The translations under genes were made by a program, and so were the position numbers. A stretch of 50,852 nt of DNA from an uncultured Pelagibacteraceae bacterium (GTDB lineage: Bacteria > Pseudomonadota > Alphaproteobacteria > Pelagibacterales > Pelagibacteraceae): contig CABYKS010000003.1 in NCBI GenBank assembly GCA_902519625.1, forward strand, positions 1-50,852, given 5' to 3'. The notes under the pieces were generated by a model. That model saw only the letters and a list, made by a program, of their open reading frames with translations, had not been told where the DNA came from and ran no database searches. Within the stretch, counting starts at the first letter, position 1; every line of letters starts with the position of its first letter. Positions 41,754 through 50,852 of this stretch are shown here, in pieces.

Positions 41754-42294
41754 ATTTTCTTAATTTTATAATTTTTTTGGCCAGTAAAGTTAAAATAACA
41801 ATTTTAAATAATTCTGCTAGCAAGAAAGGAGTTACACCTAATTGTATTATAGGTTTATCCCAACCTATTAAAGTTCCTAACCAAAAAACTCCCAATATAT
41901 AAATTGTTGAAACAGAAATTAATAATTTAATAAAACTATTTAATAAATTACCATTAAATTTAAAATATCCAGCTATGAAAGTAGCAAGTAAAAAACCAAT
42001 TAAATATCCCATAGTTGGACCTGTAAAATAAACTAAACCAACTCCTTTTTCAGGTGAATTAGAAAAAACTGGCAACCCAATAATTCCTTCAAGTAAATAT
42101 AGGCCAACAGTTGCTAAACCAATTTTATATCCAAAAGACATTCCTAAAAACAGTACCACAAAAGTTTGCATTGTCATTGGAACTGGATAAAAAGGAATTT
42201 TAATTTTAGATGATATAGTTAAAAGAATTGAGCCTAAAAATATAATTAAAATATATTTTAGTATTCTTAAATTTTGTGATTTAACCGCTTCCAT
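41746..42294 (-). CDS. bioY: BioY-family biotin transporter
   Basis: 182 aa multi-TM; IPFYPVPMTMQTFVVLFLG, GPTMGYLIGFLLA. Confidence 0.9.
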   Translation of the reverse strand: MEAVKSQNLRILKYILIIFLGSILLTISSKIKIPFYPVPMTMQTFVVLFLGMSFGYKIGLATVGLYLLEGIIGLPVFSNSPEKGVGLVYFTGPTMGYLIGFLLATFIAGYFKFNGNLLNSFIKLLISVSTIYILGVFWLGTLIGWDKPIIQLGVTPFLLAELFKIVILTLLAKKIIKLRKFI

Positions 42295-42326
42295 AAATTT
42301 ATTCTACTATTGTTAAGTTAAAATAT

Positions 42327-43256
42327 CTAGTTTTTTGTTAGTCTTATAAAAACATCTTCTAAATCACCATCGTCTGTAGAAATATCTAATAATTTAATAT
42401 TTTGAAGACTAATAAACTTTATTATTTCACTTATATTTAGAGCATTTTTTTCATAAGATACAACAAGTTCATCTATTTTATTGGATAATATATTTATAGA
42501 TTTTAAAGAATCGTTACTTATACTTACTTTCTTATCCACAGCAAATTTTACAATTTTTGTTTGAATTCTCTTTAATAAATTTTTTGTTGTATCTAAAGCA
42601 ACTATACTTCCCTTGTTTAATATTCCAATTCGATCACACATTTGTTCGGCTTCATTCAAATAATGAGTGGTCAAAATTATTGTTACACCTTGTTTATTAA
42701 GCTGTTTTACATTATCCCAAAGATTGCTCCTTAATTCTACATCAACACCTGCAGTTGGTTCATCCAATATAATTATTGGTGGCTTGTGTACTAATGCTTT
42801 TGCAACTAGTAAACGCCTTTTCATACCACCAGATAAAGCTCTGGTATAGCTTTTAGATTGTTTATCCAGGGAAACTAGTTTTAAAATAGTTTCTGTAATC
42901 CTGTCTTTTTTTTTAATTCCATACATCCCCGCCTGAAGTTCTAAAATATTCCAAGGAGTGAAAAATGGATCTACATTTACTTCTTGAGGAACGATACCAA
43001 TCGAAGCTCTAACTTGCCTAGGATTTACGTCCAAATTAAATCCCCATACATTTACTTCTCCTGAGGTCTTTATTGTAGTGCCAGCTAAAATATTTATAAA
43101 TGTACTTTTTCCAGCTCCATTTGGCCCTAATAGACCAAATATTTCTCCTTCTTTCACTTCTAAGTTTAAATTTTTAATAGCATGCACTGATTTTGAACTA
43201 TTCTTAGAGTAGGTTTTGTTTAAATCTTTTACATATAAAACATTTTTTTTGTTCAT
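42327..43256 (-). CDS. ABC transporter ATP-binding protein (ABC-2/multidrug type)
   Basis: 309 aa; GLLGPNGAGKSTFINIL Walker A, LSGGMKRRLLVAKAL signature, IIILDEPTAGVD. Confidence 0.9.
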   Translation of the reverse strand: MNKKNVLYVKDLNKTYSKNSSKSVHAIKNLNLEVKEGEIFGLLGPNGAGKSTFINILAGTTIKTSGEVNVWGFNLDVNPRQVRASIGIVPQEVNVDPFFTPWNILELQAGMYGIKKKDRITETILKLVSLDKQSKSYTRALSGGMKRRLLVAKALVHKPPIIILDEPTAGVDVELRSNLWDNVKQLNKQGVTIILTTHYLNEAEQMCDRIGILNKGSIVALDTTKNLLKRIQTKIVKFAVDKKVSISNDSLKSINILSNKIDELVVSYEKNALNISEIIKFISLQNIKLLDISTDDGDLEDVFIRLTKN

Positions 43257-43306
43257 CGATCGTTATACATTTATAACATTAGAATAAATTAAGATAACAT
43301 TATTTT

Positions 43307-46081
43307 ATGAATAAAATAAAAAATACAGATCATTTTTATCTTATTGATGGTTCTGGATATATATTCAGAGCATACTATGCTCTTCCTCCACTTTCTAGAA
43401 AAAGTGATGGAATGCCCACTGGTGCTGTAAGTGGATTTTGCAGCATGCTATTTAAGTTGTTAGAAGACTCTAAATCTAATTATAACAAACACAAGCCAAC
43501 TCATTTTGCAGTAATTTTTGATTCAGCAAGAAAAAATTTTAGAAATGAAATATATTCTGATTACAAGGCAAATAGATCTGATGCACCAGATGATCTTATA
43601 CCTCAATTTGAGTTTATCAGAAAATCAGTGAAAGCATTTAATTTACCATCAATTGAATTAATCAATTATGAGGCTGACGACCTTATTGCGACCTATGTAG
43701 AACAAATTTTAAAAGAAGGAGCAAAAGCAACAATTGTTTCATCTGATAAAGATTTAATGCAACTATATAAGAAAAACATTCGAATTTACGATCCAATGAA
43801 AAATAAATTTATTTCAAATGAGGATGTAAATAATAAATTTGGAGTTAAACCAGACAAAGTAATAGATGTACAAGCTTTAGCAGGAGATAGCAGTGATAAT
43901 GTTCCTGGAGTTCCCGGAATAGGAGTAAAAACTGCAGCAGAACTTATTAACCAATATGGAAACTTGGAAAACTTGCTAAAAAATGCCGACAAAATAAAAC
44001 AAAACAAAAGAAGAGAAACTTTAATTAAAAATAAAAATAAAGCAATTATTAGTAAAAAATTAGTTACACTTAAAAAAGATGTTCCAGTTAAAAATAAGAT
44101 TTCAGAATTTGAGTTAAAAGAAATAGACAAGAACAAATTATATAGTTTTCTTAGGGAGATGGAGTTTAATAGATTATTGAGCTCTGCTATTTCAACTTAT
44201 GGTGAAATAGAATTCTTAAATAAAACAAAAGATTTTGATAATGAAGAAAAAAATTATAAAATTTCTAACAAAAATTATGAGCTAATAGAAAAAGAAGAAG
44301 ATATAGATAAATGGTTAAATGAAGCGGAAGAAAATGGTGAGTTTGCTGTTGATACTGAGACTAATTCTTTAGATCCTCATCAAGCAAAGCTAGTTGGTAT
44401 ATCTTTTTCAACAAAAATTGGGAGAGCTTGTTACATACCTATAGGACATACTGAAGGCAAAAATCTCGACGAAAAAAAAGTTATAAAAAAAATTAAGCCT
44501 GTTCTGGAAGATAAAAGTATAAAGAAGGTTGGTCAAAATATTAAATTTGATTATATAATTTTTTATAATAGAGGAATAAATATGAATACAATGGAAGATA
44601 CGATGTTGTTGTCTTACGTTTTAGATGCAGGAAAAAATAGGCACAATATGGATGTACTTTCAGAAATTCATCTGGATCATAAAACTATAGCTTTCAAAGA
44701 TCTTGTAGGAACAGGAAAAAAACAGATTAATTTTAGTGAAGTAAAGATTGATAAAGCCAAAGATTATGCTGCTGAAGATGCAGATATAACTTTCAGATTA
44801 TACAAAATTTTTTCTAAAAATATAAAATTAGAAAAATTGCTTAATATCTATGAAGTTTTTGAAAAACCATTAATAAAAATTTTGGCATTAATGGAAATTA
44901 ACGGTGTCAAAGTAGATCAAAAATTTCTTCAGTATCTTTCTGATAAATTTGAAAAAAAAATTAGTAGTCTAGAAAAAGAAATTTACAAAGTTGCAAAAAA
45001 AGAATTTAAAATTGGCTCTACTAAACAGCTTGGAGAAGTAATGTATAATGAAATGAAAATTTCATCATTAAAAAAAACAAAAAAAGGCAGCTATGCTACC
45101 AGTGCACAGGTGTTAGAGGATCTTGCTTTTAAAGGTCATAAACTTCCTAAATTAGTTTTAGATTGGAGACAGGTAACAAAACTAAAAAATACTTATTCAG
45201 ATTCTCTTCAAGAACATATAAATTTTAAAACAAAAAGAGTTCATACATCATTTTTATTAGCAGCAACTTCTACAGGTAGATTAGCTTCAAGTGATCCAAA
45301 CTTACAAAATATTCCTATAAAATCCGAAGATGGTAAAGAGATTAGAAGAGCCTTTGTGGCAGAAAAAATTAATAAATTAATTTCAGCAGATTATAATCAG
45401 ATTGAAATGCGAATTTTGGCAGATTTAGCAGACGTAAAAGAGTTAAAGAAAGCATTCAAAAATAAAGAAGACATTCATTCACTTACTGCAAGTCAAGTTT
45501 TTAATACAAATATATCTAAAGTAGATGCCGATATGAGAAGAAAAGCTAAAGCTATAAATTTTGGAATAATTTATGGTATTTCACAATACGGATTAGCTAA
45601 ACAAATCGGTGTTTCCAATATCGAAGCAGAAGAATTTTTAAATTCGTATTTTTTAAGATTTCCAGAAATAAAAGACTATATGGAGTCCACAATTAAATTT
45701 TGTAGAAAGAGTGGATATGTAAGTAATATTTTTGGAAGAAGAACTCACATAACTGGAATTAATGATAAGAATTTTAATATAAGAAATTTTCAGGAGAGAG
45801 CAGCAATTAATGCACCTATACAAGGATCAGCTTCTGAAATAATGAGAATGGCTATGATAAGGGTAAGTAAAAAATTAGATGAGATTAAAGAATCAAAATG
45901 CAAAATATTATTGCAAATTCATGATGAATTAATTTTTGAAGTTCATAAAGATGACGTAAAAAAATACTCTCAAATTATTCAAGAAGAAATGTCTAGTGTT
46001 AAAAATAGCAATCTACACTCTTTTTCAATACCGCTTTTAGTTGATATTAATGTTGGTAATAATTGGGGGGATTTACATTAA
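43307..46081 (+). CDS. polA: DNA polymerase I
   Basis: 924 aa; 5' nuclease (GDSSDNVPGVPGIGVKTA), 3' exonuclease (VDTETNSLDP), polymerase (SADYNQIEMRILA, QIHDELIFEV). Confidence 0.97.
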   Translation: MNKIKNTDHFYLIDGSGYIFRAYYALPPLSRKSDGMPTGAVSGFCSMLFKLLEDSKSNYNKHKPTHFAVIFDSARKNFRNEIYSDYKANRSDAPDDLIPQFEFIRKSVKAFNLPSIELINYEADDLIATYVEQILKEGAKATIVSSDKDLMQLYKKNIRIYDPMKNKFISNEDVNNKFGVKPDKVIDVQALAGDSSDNVPGVPGIGVKTAAELINQYGNLENLLKNADKIKQNKRRETLIKNKNKAIISKKLVTLKKDVPVKNKISEFELKEIDKNKLYSFLREMEFNRLLSSAISTYGEIEFLNKTKDFDNEEKNYKISNKNYELIEKEEDIDKWLNEAEENGEFAVDTETNSLDPHQAKLVGISFSTKIGRACYIPIGHTEGKNLDEKKVIKKIKPVLEDKSIKKVGQNIKFDYIIFYNRGINMNTMEDTMLLSYVLDAGKNRHNMDVLSEIHLDHKTIAFKDLVGTGKKQINFSEVKIDKAKDYAAEDADITFRLYKIFSKNIKLEKLLNIYEVFEKPLIKILALMEINGVKVDQKFLQYLSDKFEKKISSLEKEIYKVAKKEFKIGSTKQLGEVMYNEMKISSLKKTKKGSYATSAQVLEDLAFKGHKLPKLVLDWRQVTKLKNTYSDSLQEHINFKTKRVHTSFLLAATSTGRLASSDPNLQNIPIKSEDGKEIRRAFVAEKINKLISADYNQIEMRILADLADVKELKKAFKNKEDIHSLTASQVFNTNISKVDADMRRKAKAINFGIIYGISQYGLAKQIGVSNIEAEEFLNSYFLRFPEIKDYMESTIKFCRKSGYVSNIFGRRTHITGINDKNFNIRNFQERAAINAPIQGSASEIMRMAMIRVSKKLDEIKESKCKILLQIHDELIFEVHKDDVKKYSQIIQEEMSSVKNSNLHSFSIPLLVDINVGNNWGDLH

Positions 46082-46130
46082 TCTTGAAGTATTGCCCAAA
46101 TTAGAACAATTTAGTATTTTTAAATAATTT

Positions 46131-46832
46131 ATGAAAGAAACAATTGCACTAATTGATGATGATAGAAATATACTTACCAGTTTAAGTATAGCTTTAGAAA
46201 AAGAAGGTTTTAAAATTCAAACTTATTTAGATGGTGAAAGTGCTCTAATAGGTCTTGCAAGAACACCCCCTGATTTAGCTGTTATAGATATAAAAATGCC
46301 CAAAATGGATGGTGAAGAATTATTAAAAAAATTAAGAAAAAAAACTTCATTACCTGTAATTTTTTTAACTTCAAAAGATGATGAAATAGATGAGTTGTTA
46401 GGATTAAAACTAGGCGCAGATGATTTTATAAAAAAATCTGGTGGATTTTCAATTAAAGTTCTTATTGAAAGAATAAGAGTACAACTAAGAAAAAAGAATC
46501 TAAGCAATATTGAAGAAACAAAAAATGTTATAAATCATGGAAAACTAAGGTTAGATCCTTCTCAGCTTGAATGTGAGTGGGATGGAAAACAATTGCCAGA
46601 CAAACTTACAACAACAGAATTCTTAATTGTTCAAGAGCTCGCAAAAAGACCAGGTATAATTAAAGAAAGATCTCAATTAATGGATATTGCTTATAGAGAA
46701 GATACCGATATTGAAGATAGAACAATTGACAGTCATGTAAAGAGAATTAGAAAAAAATTTAAAAAAGTAGACAATAATTTTTCAGCTATAGAGACAAGAT
46801 ATGGAAGCGGTTATCGTTGGAATGTAAGCTAA
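46131..46832 (+). CDS. chvI: ChvI-type OmpR-family response regulator
   Basis: 233 aa; IALIDDDRNILTSLSIALEKEGF, winged HTH DRTIDSHVKRIRKKF, YGSGYRW. Confidence 0.88.
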   Translation: MKETIALIDDDRNILTSLSIALEKEGFKIQTYLDGESALIGLARTPPDLAVIDIKMPKMDGEELLKKLRKKTSLPVIFLTSKDDEIDELLGLKLGADDFIKKSGGFSIKVLIERIRVQLRKKNLSNIEETKNVINHGKLRLDPSQLECEWDGKQLPDKLTTTEFLIVQELAKRPGIIKERSQLMDIAYREDTDIEDRTIDSHVKRIRKKFKKVDNNFSAIETRYGSGYRWNVS

Positions 46833-48370
46833 TGTTAAGTAGTTTTATAAAAAATATTTCTATTCTTAAAAAATTTTTGTTTATAAATCTGGTAGTTTTT
46901 ATAATTTTTGGAAGTTTAACTGCAATCTATTTAAAAGGAATTCAGCCTAATTTAATTAATAAAAAAACATCAAACCATATAAATATAATAAATAATACTA
47001 TTGATCATTTAAAAAGATTAAAAATTCAATTTAACAAAGATGATGTGAGAAAATTTTTATTTTCAACAAGGTTTCTTTTTCAAAATTTAGATCGTGTAAT
47101 GATCTTTGATAATAAATTTGAATTGATTGGTGATACCGATACTTTAGATTTAGATCCCAGATCATTTAGTCAAAGATTGAATATTACTGAAATGAATATT
47201 CAAGATAAAGATAAAATTTTAGAAAAAAAAAAAATTACAAAACAAAAAAAAAATAAACTAAAGCCATTTTCTGAAATAATAATAGATTATTCAAAATCAT
47301 CTAATTTTGGAAAGCCATATACTTTTACTGAAGAAAATTATGATCAATTTTTATTAATTACAATTAAAAGTGTAAATGATGGAAAAAAAAATATTGGCTA
47401 TTTATTAATCAGCGAAAATGCTATTGATATTAGAAATGCAATCGATGAAAGAAAAATATTTGTTTTTAGAACAGCACTAGTTGTTGCAATTGTTATTTTA
47501 ATTTTTTCATTAGTCTTAAATAGATATTTTTTAAAGCCGATTAAAACTCTAGTAAATTTTACAAAATCAATTAAAGAAAAAAATCAACAAAAAACAAATA
47601 TCCTAATTGTAAAAAATAGAAATGATGAAATAGGAATTTTATCTAATTCTATAGATGAAATGACGAATGAGTTAAATAGTAGAATTAATGCTGCAGAAAA
47701 TTTTTCAACAGACTTAGTTCATGAAATCAGAAATCCACTTGCTTCTTTAAAAAGTGCATCCGAAATAATTTCTGAAACCACAGATAAAGCTCAACGAGAA
47801 AAATTAGTCAACATACTTTTACATGATGTTGAAAGAATTGAAAGATTGATTACTGATTATTCTCAAATGTTAAAAGATGAGGTTGCAATAACAAATGAAC
47901 AAATGAAAGAAATAGATTTAAAATTAATAGCAACATCTGTTGTAGATGATTTTAATAATATTCATAATTCAAAAAGTGGAATTAATATTAAACTAAATTC
48001 AAATGGATCAACTAATTATAATATTTTAGGAATAGAAAATAGAATTGAACAAATAATTGCAAATTTACTAGATAATTCAATTTCTTTTAGTAGAGAAAAT
48101 CAAACAATTAATGTTGTGCTTTCAGAAGATAAAAAAGAAAAGAATGTCATTTTAAGTGTTGTAGACGAAGGGGAAGGCTTCAAAGAAAATGATACAAGTA
48201 AAATTTTTAAAAGATTTTATAGCAATCGACCAAATAAATTTGGAGAACATTCTGGATTAGGTTTAAATATCGTTAAAAACCTAGTTGAACTACATAATGG
48301 AAAAATTTCTGCCTCAAACAATGTGGGTCAAAAAGGCGCAATAATTGAAATAACTTTTCCTAAAGTTTAA
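46832..48370 (+). CDS. chvG: ChvG-type sensor histidine kinase
   Basis: HAMP and HK domains; DLVHEIRNPLASLKSASEII, GLGLNIVKNLVELHNG; ATG at 46832 overlaps the chvI stop and is preferred to TTG 46817. Confidence 0.88.
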   Translation: MLSSFIKNISILKKFLFINLVVFIIFGSLTAIYLKGIQPNLINKKTSNHINIINNTIDHLKRLKIQFNKDDVRKFLFSTRFLFQNLDRVMIFDNKFELIGDTDTLDLDPRSFSQRLNITEMNIQDKDKILEKKKITKQKKNKLKPFSEIIIDYSKSSNFGKPYTFTEENYDQFLLITIKSVNDGKKNIGYLLISENAIDIRNAIDERKIFVFRTALVVAIVILIFSLVLNRYFLKPIKTLVNFTKSIKEKNQQKTNILIVKNRNDEIGILSNSIDEMTNELNSRINAAENFSTDLVHEIRNPLASLKSASEIISETTDKAQREKLVNILLHDVERIERLITDYSQMLKDEVAITNEQMKEIDLKLIATSVVDDFNNIHNSKSGINIKLNSNGSTNYNILGIENRIEQIIANLLDNSISFSRENQTINVVLSEDKKEKNVILSVVDEGEGFKENDTSKIFKRFYSNRPNKFGEHSGLGLNIVKNLVELHNGKISASNNVGQKGAIIEITFPKV

Positions 48371-48418
48371 TCATTATTAGTTGATAAAATTTTATAAAGT
48401 TGTTAAAAGGCCATCTTC

Positions 48419-49705
48419 ATGAGTGATTATAAAGTTAAAGATATTTCCCAGGCAGAATTTGGAAGAAAAGAAATCTCACTAGCAGAGACTGAAATGCCTG
48501 GACTAATGGCATTAAGGAAAGAGTACAAAGGAAAAAGCCCTCTTAAAGGTGCAAGAATTTTAGGATGTCTCCACATGACCATTCAAACTGCAGTTTTAAT
48601 TGAAACTCTTGTAGATTTAGGCGCAGAAGTGAGATGGTCTTCTTGTAACATTTTTTCAACACAAGATCATGCAGCAGCAGCTATTGCAAAGGTAGGTATA
48701 CCTGTGTTTGCATGGAAAGGCGAGACTGAAGAAGAATACTGGTGGTGTGTGAAACAAACAATTGAAGGAAAGAAGGATTGGAAGCCAAACATGATTCTTG
48801 ATGACGGCGGTGATTTAACTGCTCTTATGCACAAAGATTACAAAGATTTACTAAAAGATATTAAAGGGTTATCTGAAGAAACAACTACAGGAGTATTAGC
48901 ACTTAAAAAGATGGAAGCTCAAGGAACATTATTAGTTCCAGCAATTAATGTAAATGATTCTGTTACAAAGTCTAAATTTGACAATTTATATGGTTGTAGA
49001 GAAAGTTTAGTTGATGGCATAAAAAGAGCAACAGATGTAATGATGTCAGGGAAAGTTGCAATCGTTGCAGGTTTTGGTGATGTTGGAAAAGGAAGTGCAG
49101 CTTCATTAAGACAAAGTGGAGCAAGAGTAATGGTTACTGAAACTGATCCAATATGTGCTCTGCAAGCAGCAATGGAAGGTTATGAAGTTGTATTAATGGA
49201 TGAAATGATTAAAGAGGCAGATATAGTTGTTACAGCTACAGGAAACAAAGACATAGTGACTGCTGATCACATGAGAGAAATGAAAGATAGAGCTATACTT
49301 TGTAATATTGGACACTTCGATAATGAGATTCAAGTTGAAGCATTGAAAAATTATAAATGGGATGAAATCAAACCACAAGTTCACGAAATAACTTTGCCTA
49401 GTAAGAAAAGAATAATATTACTTGCTGAAGGAAGACTGGTTAATTTAGGATGTGCTACCGGACATCCAAGTTTTGTAATGAGCGCTTCATTTACTAATCA
49501 GGTAACTGCCCAGATAGAGCTGTGGAATAATTCAGATAAGTATGAAAATAAAGTTTATGTTCTACCAAAACACTTGGATGAAAAAGTTGCAAGATTACAC
49601 TTAGAGAAAGTAGGTGCCAAACTTACAAAAATGTCTAAAGACCAGGCAGACTATATTAGTGTAACACCAGATGGACCTTACAAACCAGATGCATATCGCT
49701 ACTAA
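48419..49705 (+). CDS. ahcY: adenosylhomocysteinase
   Basis: 428 aa; [39 protein letters not shown]-terminal KPDAYRY. Confidence 0.97.
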   Translation: MSDYKVKDISQAEFGRKEISLAETEMPGLMALRKEYKGKSPLKGARILGCLHMTIQTAVLIETLVDLGAEVRWSSCNIFSTQDHAAAAIAKVGIPVFAWKGETEEEYWWCVKQTIEGKKDWKPNMILDDGGDLTALMHKDYKDLLKDIKGLSEETTTGVLALKKMEAQGTLLVPAINVNDSVTKSKFDNLYGCRESLVDGIKRATDVMMSGKVAIVAGFGDVGKGSAASLRQSGARVMVTETDPICALQAAMEGYEVVLMDEMIKEADIVVTATGNKDIVTADHMREMKDRAILCNIGHFDNEIQVEALKNYKWDEIKPQVHEITLPSKKRIILLAEGRLVNLGCATGHPSFVMSASFTNQVTAQIELWNNSDKYENKVYVLPKHLDEKVARLHLEKVGAKLTKMSKDQADYISVTPDGPYKPDAYRY

Positions 49706-50168
49706 AAGTAGCAAGATTGATATTAGTTTAGAAAAAAATACAGAATATATTTCTAAAAAATTTTCAAATTTTATTAAAAAAGGAGATATCATTTTTTTTT
49801 ATGGTGAAATAGGTGTGGGTAAAACAACATTCATTAAGCATCTAATTAACAATTTACAAAAAAAAAACGAAATCAAACTTACAGAAGTTCCAAGTCCGAC
49901 ATTTAATATCGTAAATGAATATAAAATTAACGAAATTGTTATTAATCACTATGATTTGTTTAAAATTAAAGATCCAAAAGAACTATACAATATTGGTATA
50001 TTCGAAGATAATTCAGAAATGGTTACTTTAGTTGAATGGCCAGAAATAATTTCTAATAAACCAAAAAAAATTATTGAATTATATTTTAGTTATAAAGATG
50101 ATTTTCAGCGAAGAAATTTAGAAATATTTTCCGAATACAGAAAAGAAATAATCAATGAATTTAAGTAA
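49689..50168 (+). CDS. tsaE: tRNA threonylcarbamoyladenosine biosynthesis ATPase
   Basis: [14 protein letters not shown] Walker [24 protein letters not shown]; start 49689 (MHIATKSS) preferred to 49671. Confidence 0.9.
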   Translation: MHIATKSSKIDISLEKNTEYISKKFSNFIKKGDIIFFYGEIGVGKTTFIKHLINNLQKKNEIKLTEVPSPTFNIVNEYKINEIVINHYDLFKIKDPKELYNIGIFEDNSEMVTLVEWPEIISNKPKKIIELYFSYKDDFQRRNLEIFSEYRKEIINEFK

Positions 50169-50852
50169 ACTTAAATCTTTAACTGGAGATGCATCTTTTA
50201 GAAAATTTTACAGATATAATAATATTATTATTGTAGTTAGTAAAAAAGAGACCAGAAAGAATTTATTAATTTATGATGCTATTAACAAAATCTTAATTAA
50301 GAATAAAATTAAAGCACCCAAATTAATTAGTCAAAATTATAAATTAAAAAATATTCAAATTGAAGACTTTGGCAATACTACAGTTTATCAAAAAATAAAA
50401 AAAAATAATAAAAAAAAATTAATATATTATAAAAAAATAATTAAATTATTAAATTTGATTCAAAAAGTAAAAACAAAAAGAATAAAAACATTTTTAGGTT
50501 CAATTTATAAAGTGCCAAAATATTCAAAAAAAGTTCTTTTAAATGAAGCTAAGTTATTTTTAGACTGGTATGTTCCAAAAAAAATAAAAAAGAAAAATCA
50601 AATTTTACTAAAAAAAAAATTAATTTTAGTTTTAAAAAAATTAACTAATAAAATTAAATTTAATAATAAAATATTTGTTCACAGAGATTTTCATATTTCA
50701 AATATAATGATTAAAAATAAAAAATTGTGTCTAATAGATAGCCAAGATGCTGCTTTTGGAAATGTCGCTTATGACCTAGCCTCACTAATAGATGATGTAA
50801 GATTAAAAACTAGCACAAGATTTAAACAAGATATTTTTCAAGAATACATTAA
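50155..50852 (+). CDS. AmgK-like aminoglycoside phosphotransferase-family sugar kinase, truncated by window end
   Basis: Translated by eye from ATG 50155: [21 protein letters not shown] ... IFVHRDFHISNIMIKNKKLCLIDSQDAAFGNVAYDLASLIDD; open to the window end; not in the ORF track because no stop falls inside. Confidence 0.78.
   Translation, partial: MNLSKLKSLTGDASFRKFYRYNNIIIVVSKKETRKNLLIYDAINKILIKNKIKAPKLISQNYKLKNIQIEDFGNTTVYQKIKKNNKKKLIYYKKIIKLLNLIQKVKTKRIKTFLGSIYKVPKYSKKVLLNEAKLFLDWYVPKKIKKKNQILLKKKLILVLKKLTNKIKFNNKIFVHRDFHISNIMIKNKKLCLIDSQDAAFGNVAYDLASLIDDVRLKTSTRFKQDIFQEYI

Noticed and set aside
43262-43277. Inverted repeat GTTATA-CATT-TATAAC between the ABC ATPase gene and polA
   Set aside because: Short, AT-rich and plausible by chance; no matching second site seen.
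48371-48418. Possible SAM- or SAH-responsive RNA upstream of ahcY
   Set aside because: The 48-nt gap shows no convincing paired structure or match to SAM-II, SAM-V or SAH motifs that I can recognise.

Overview
The window is a gene-dense, AT-rich bacterial chromosome segment. Gene content, protein sequences and gene order point to an alphaproteobacterium of the SAR11/Pelagibacter type (inference). I support about 45 CDSs. They include a TCA-cycle block (sdhAB-mmsA-mdh-sucCD-sucAB-lpdA), priA, atpHAGDC, an rplU-rpmA-obgE-proBA-nadD-rsfS-ctpA-rppH block, metX-metW-gloB, hisC-tyrA, trkH-ampG-NlpC/P60, lysK-pyrD, rpmB-yhhQ, a polyamine block (ODC, deoxyhypusine-synthase-like, agmatinase family), a RegA/ActR regulator, bioY, an ABC ATPase, polA, chvI-chvG, ahcY, tsaE and a truncated sugar-kinase-like phosphotransferase. 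I saw no mobile elements, CRISPR arrays, rRNAs or tRNAs. The most interesting non-coding signal is in the 5' leader of the polyamine operon (minus strand, about 41080-41121). It holds two tandem perfect 7-bp hairpins whose stems differ but whose 5-nt loops are identical (GCUGA). The second is followed by a U tract and then a strong Shine-Dalgarno, an architecture like a small tandem-hairpin riboswitch. A SAM-II riboswitch with a near-consensus promoter precedes metX, and a 9-bp hairpin fills the rpmA-obgE gap next to the obgE start codon.
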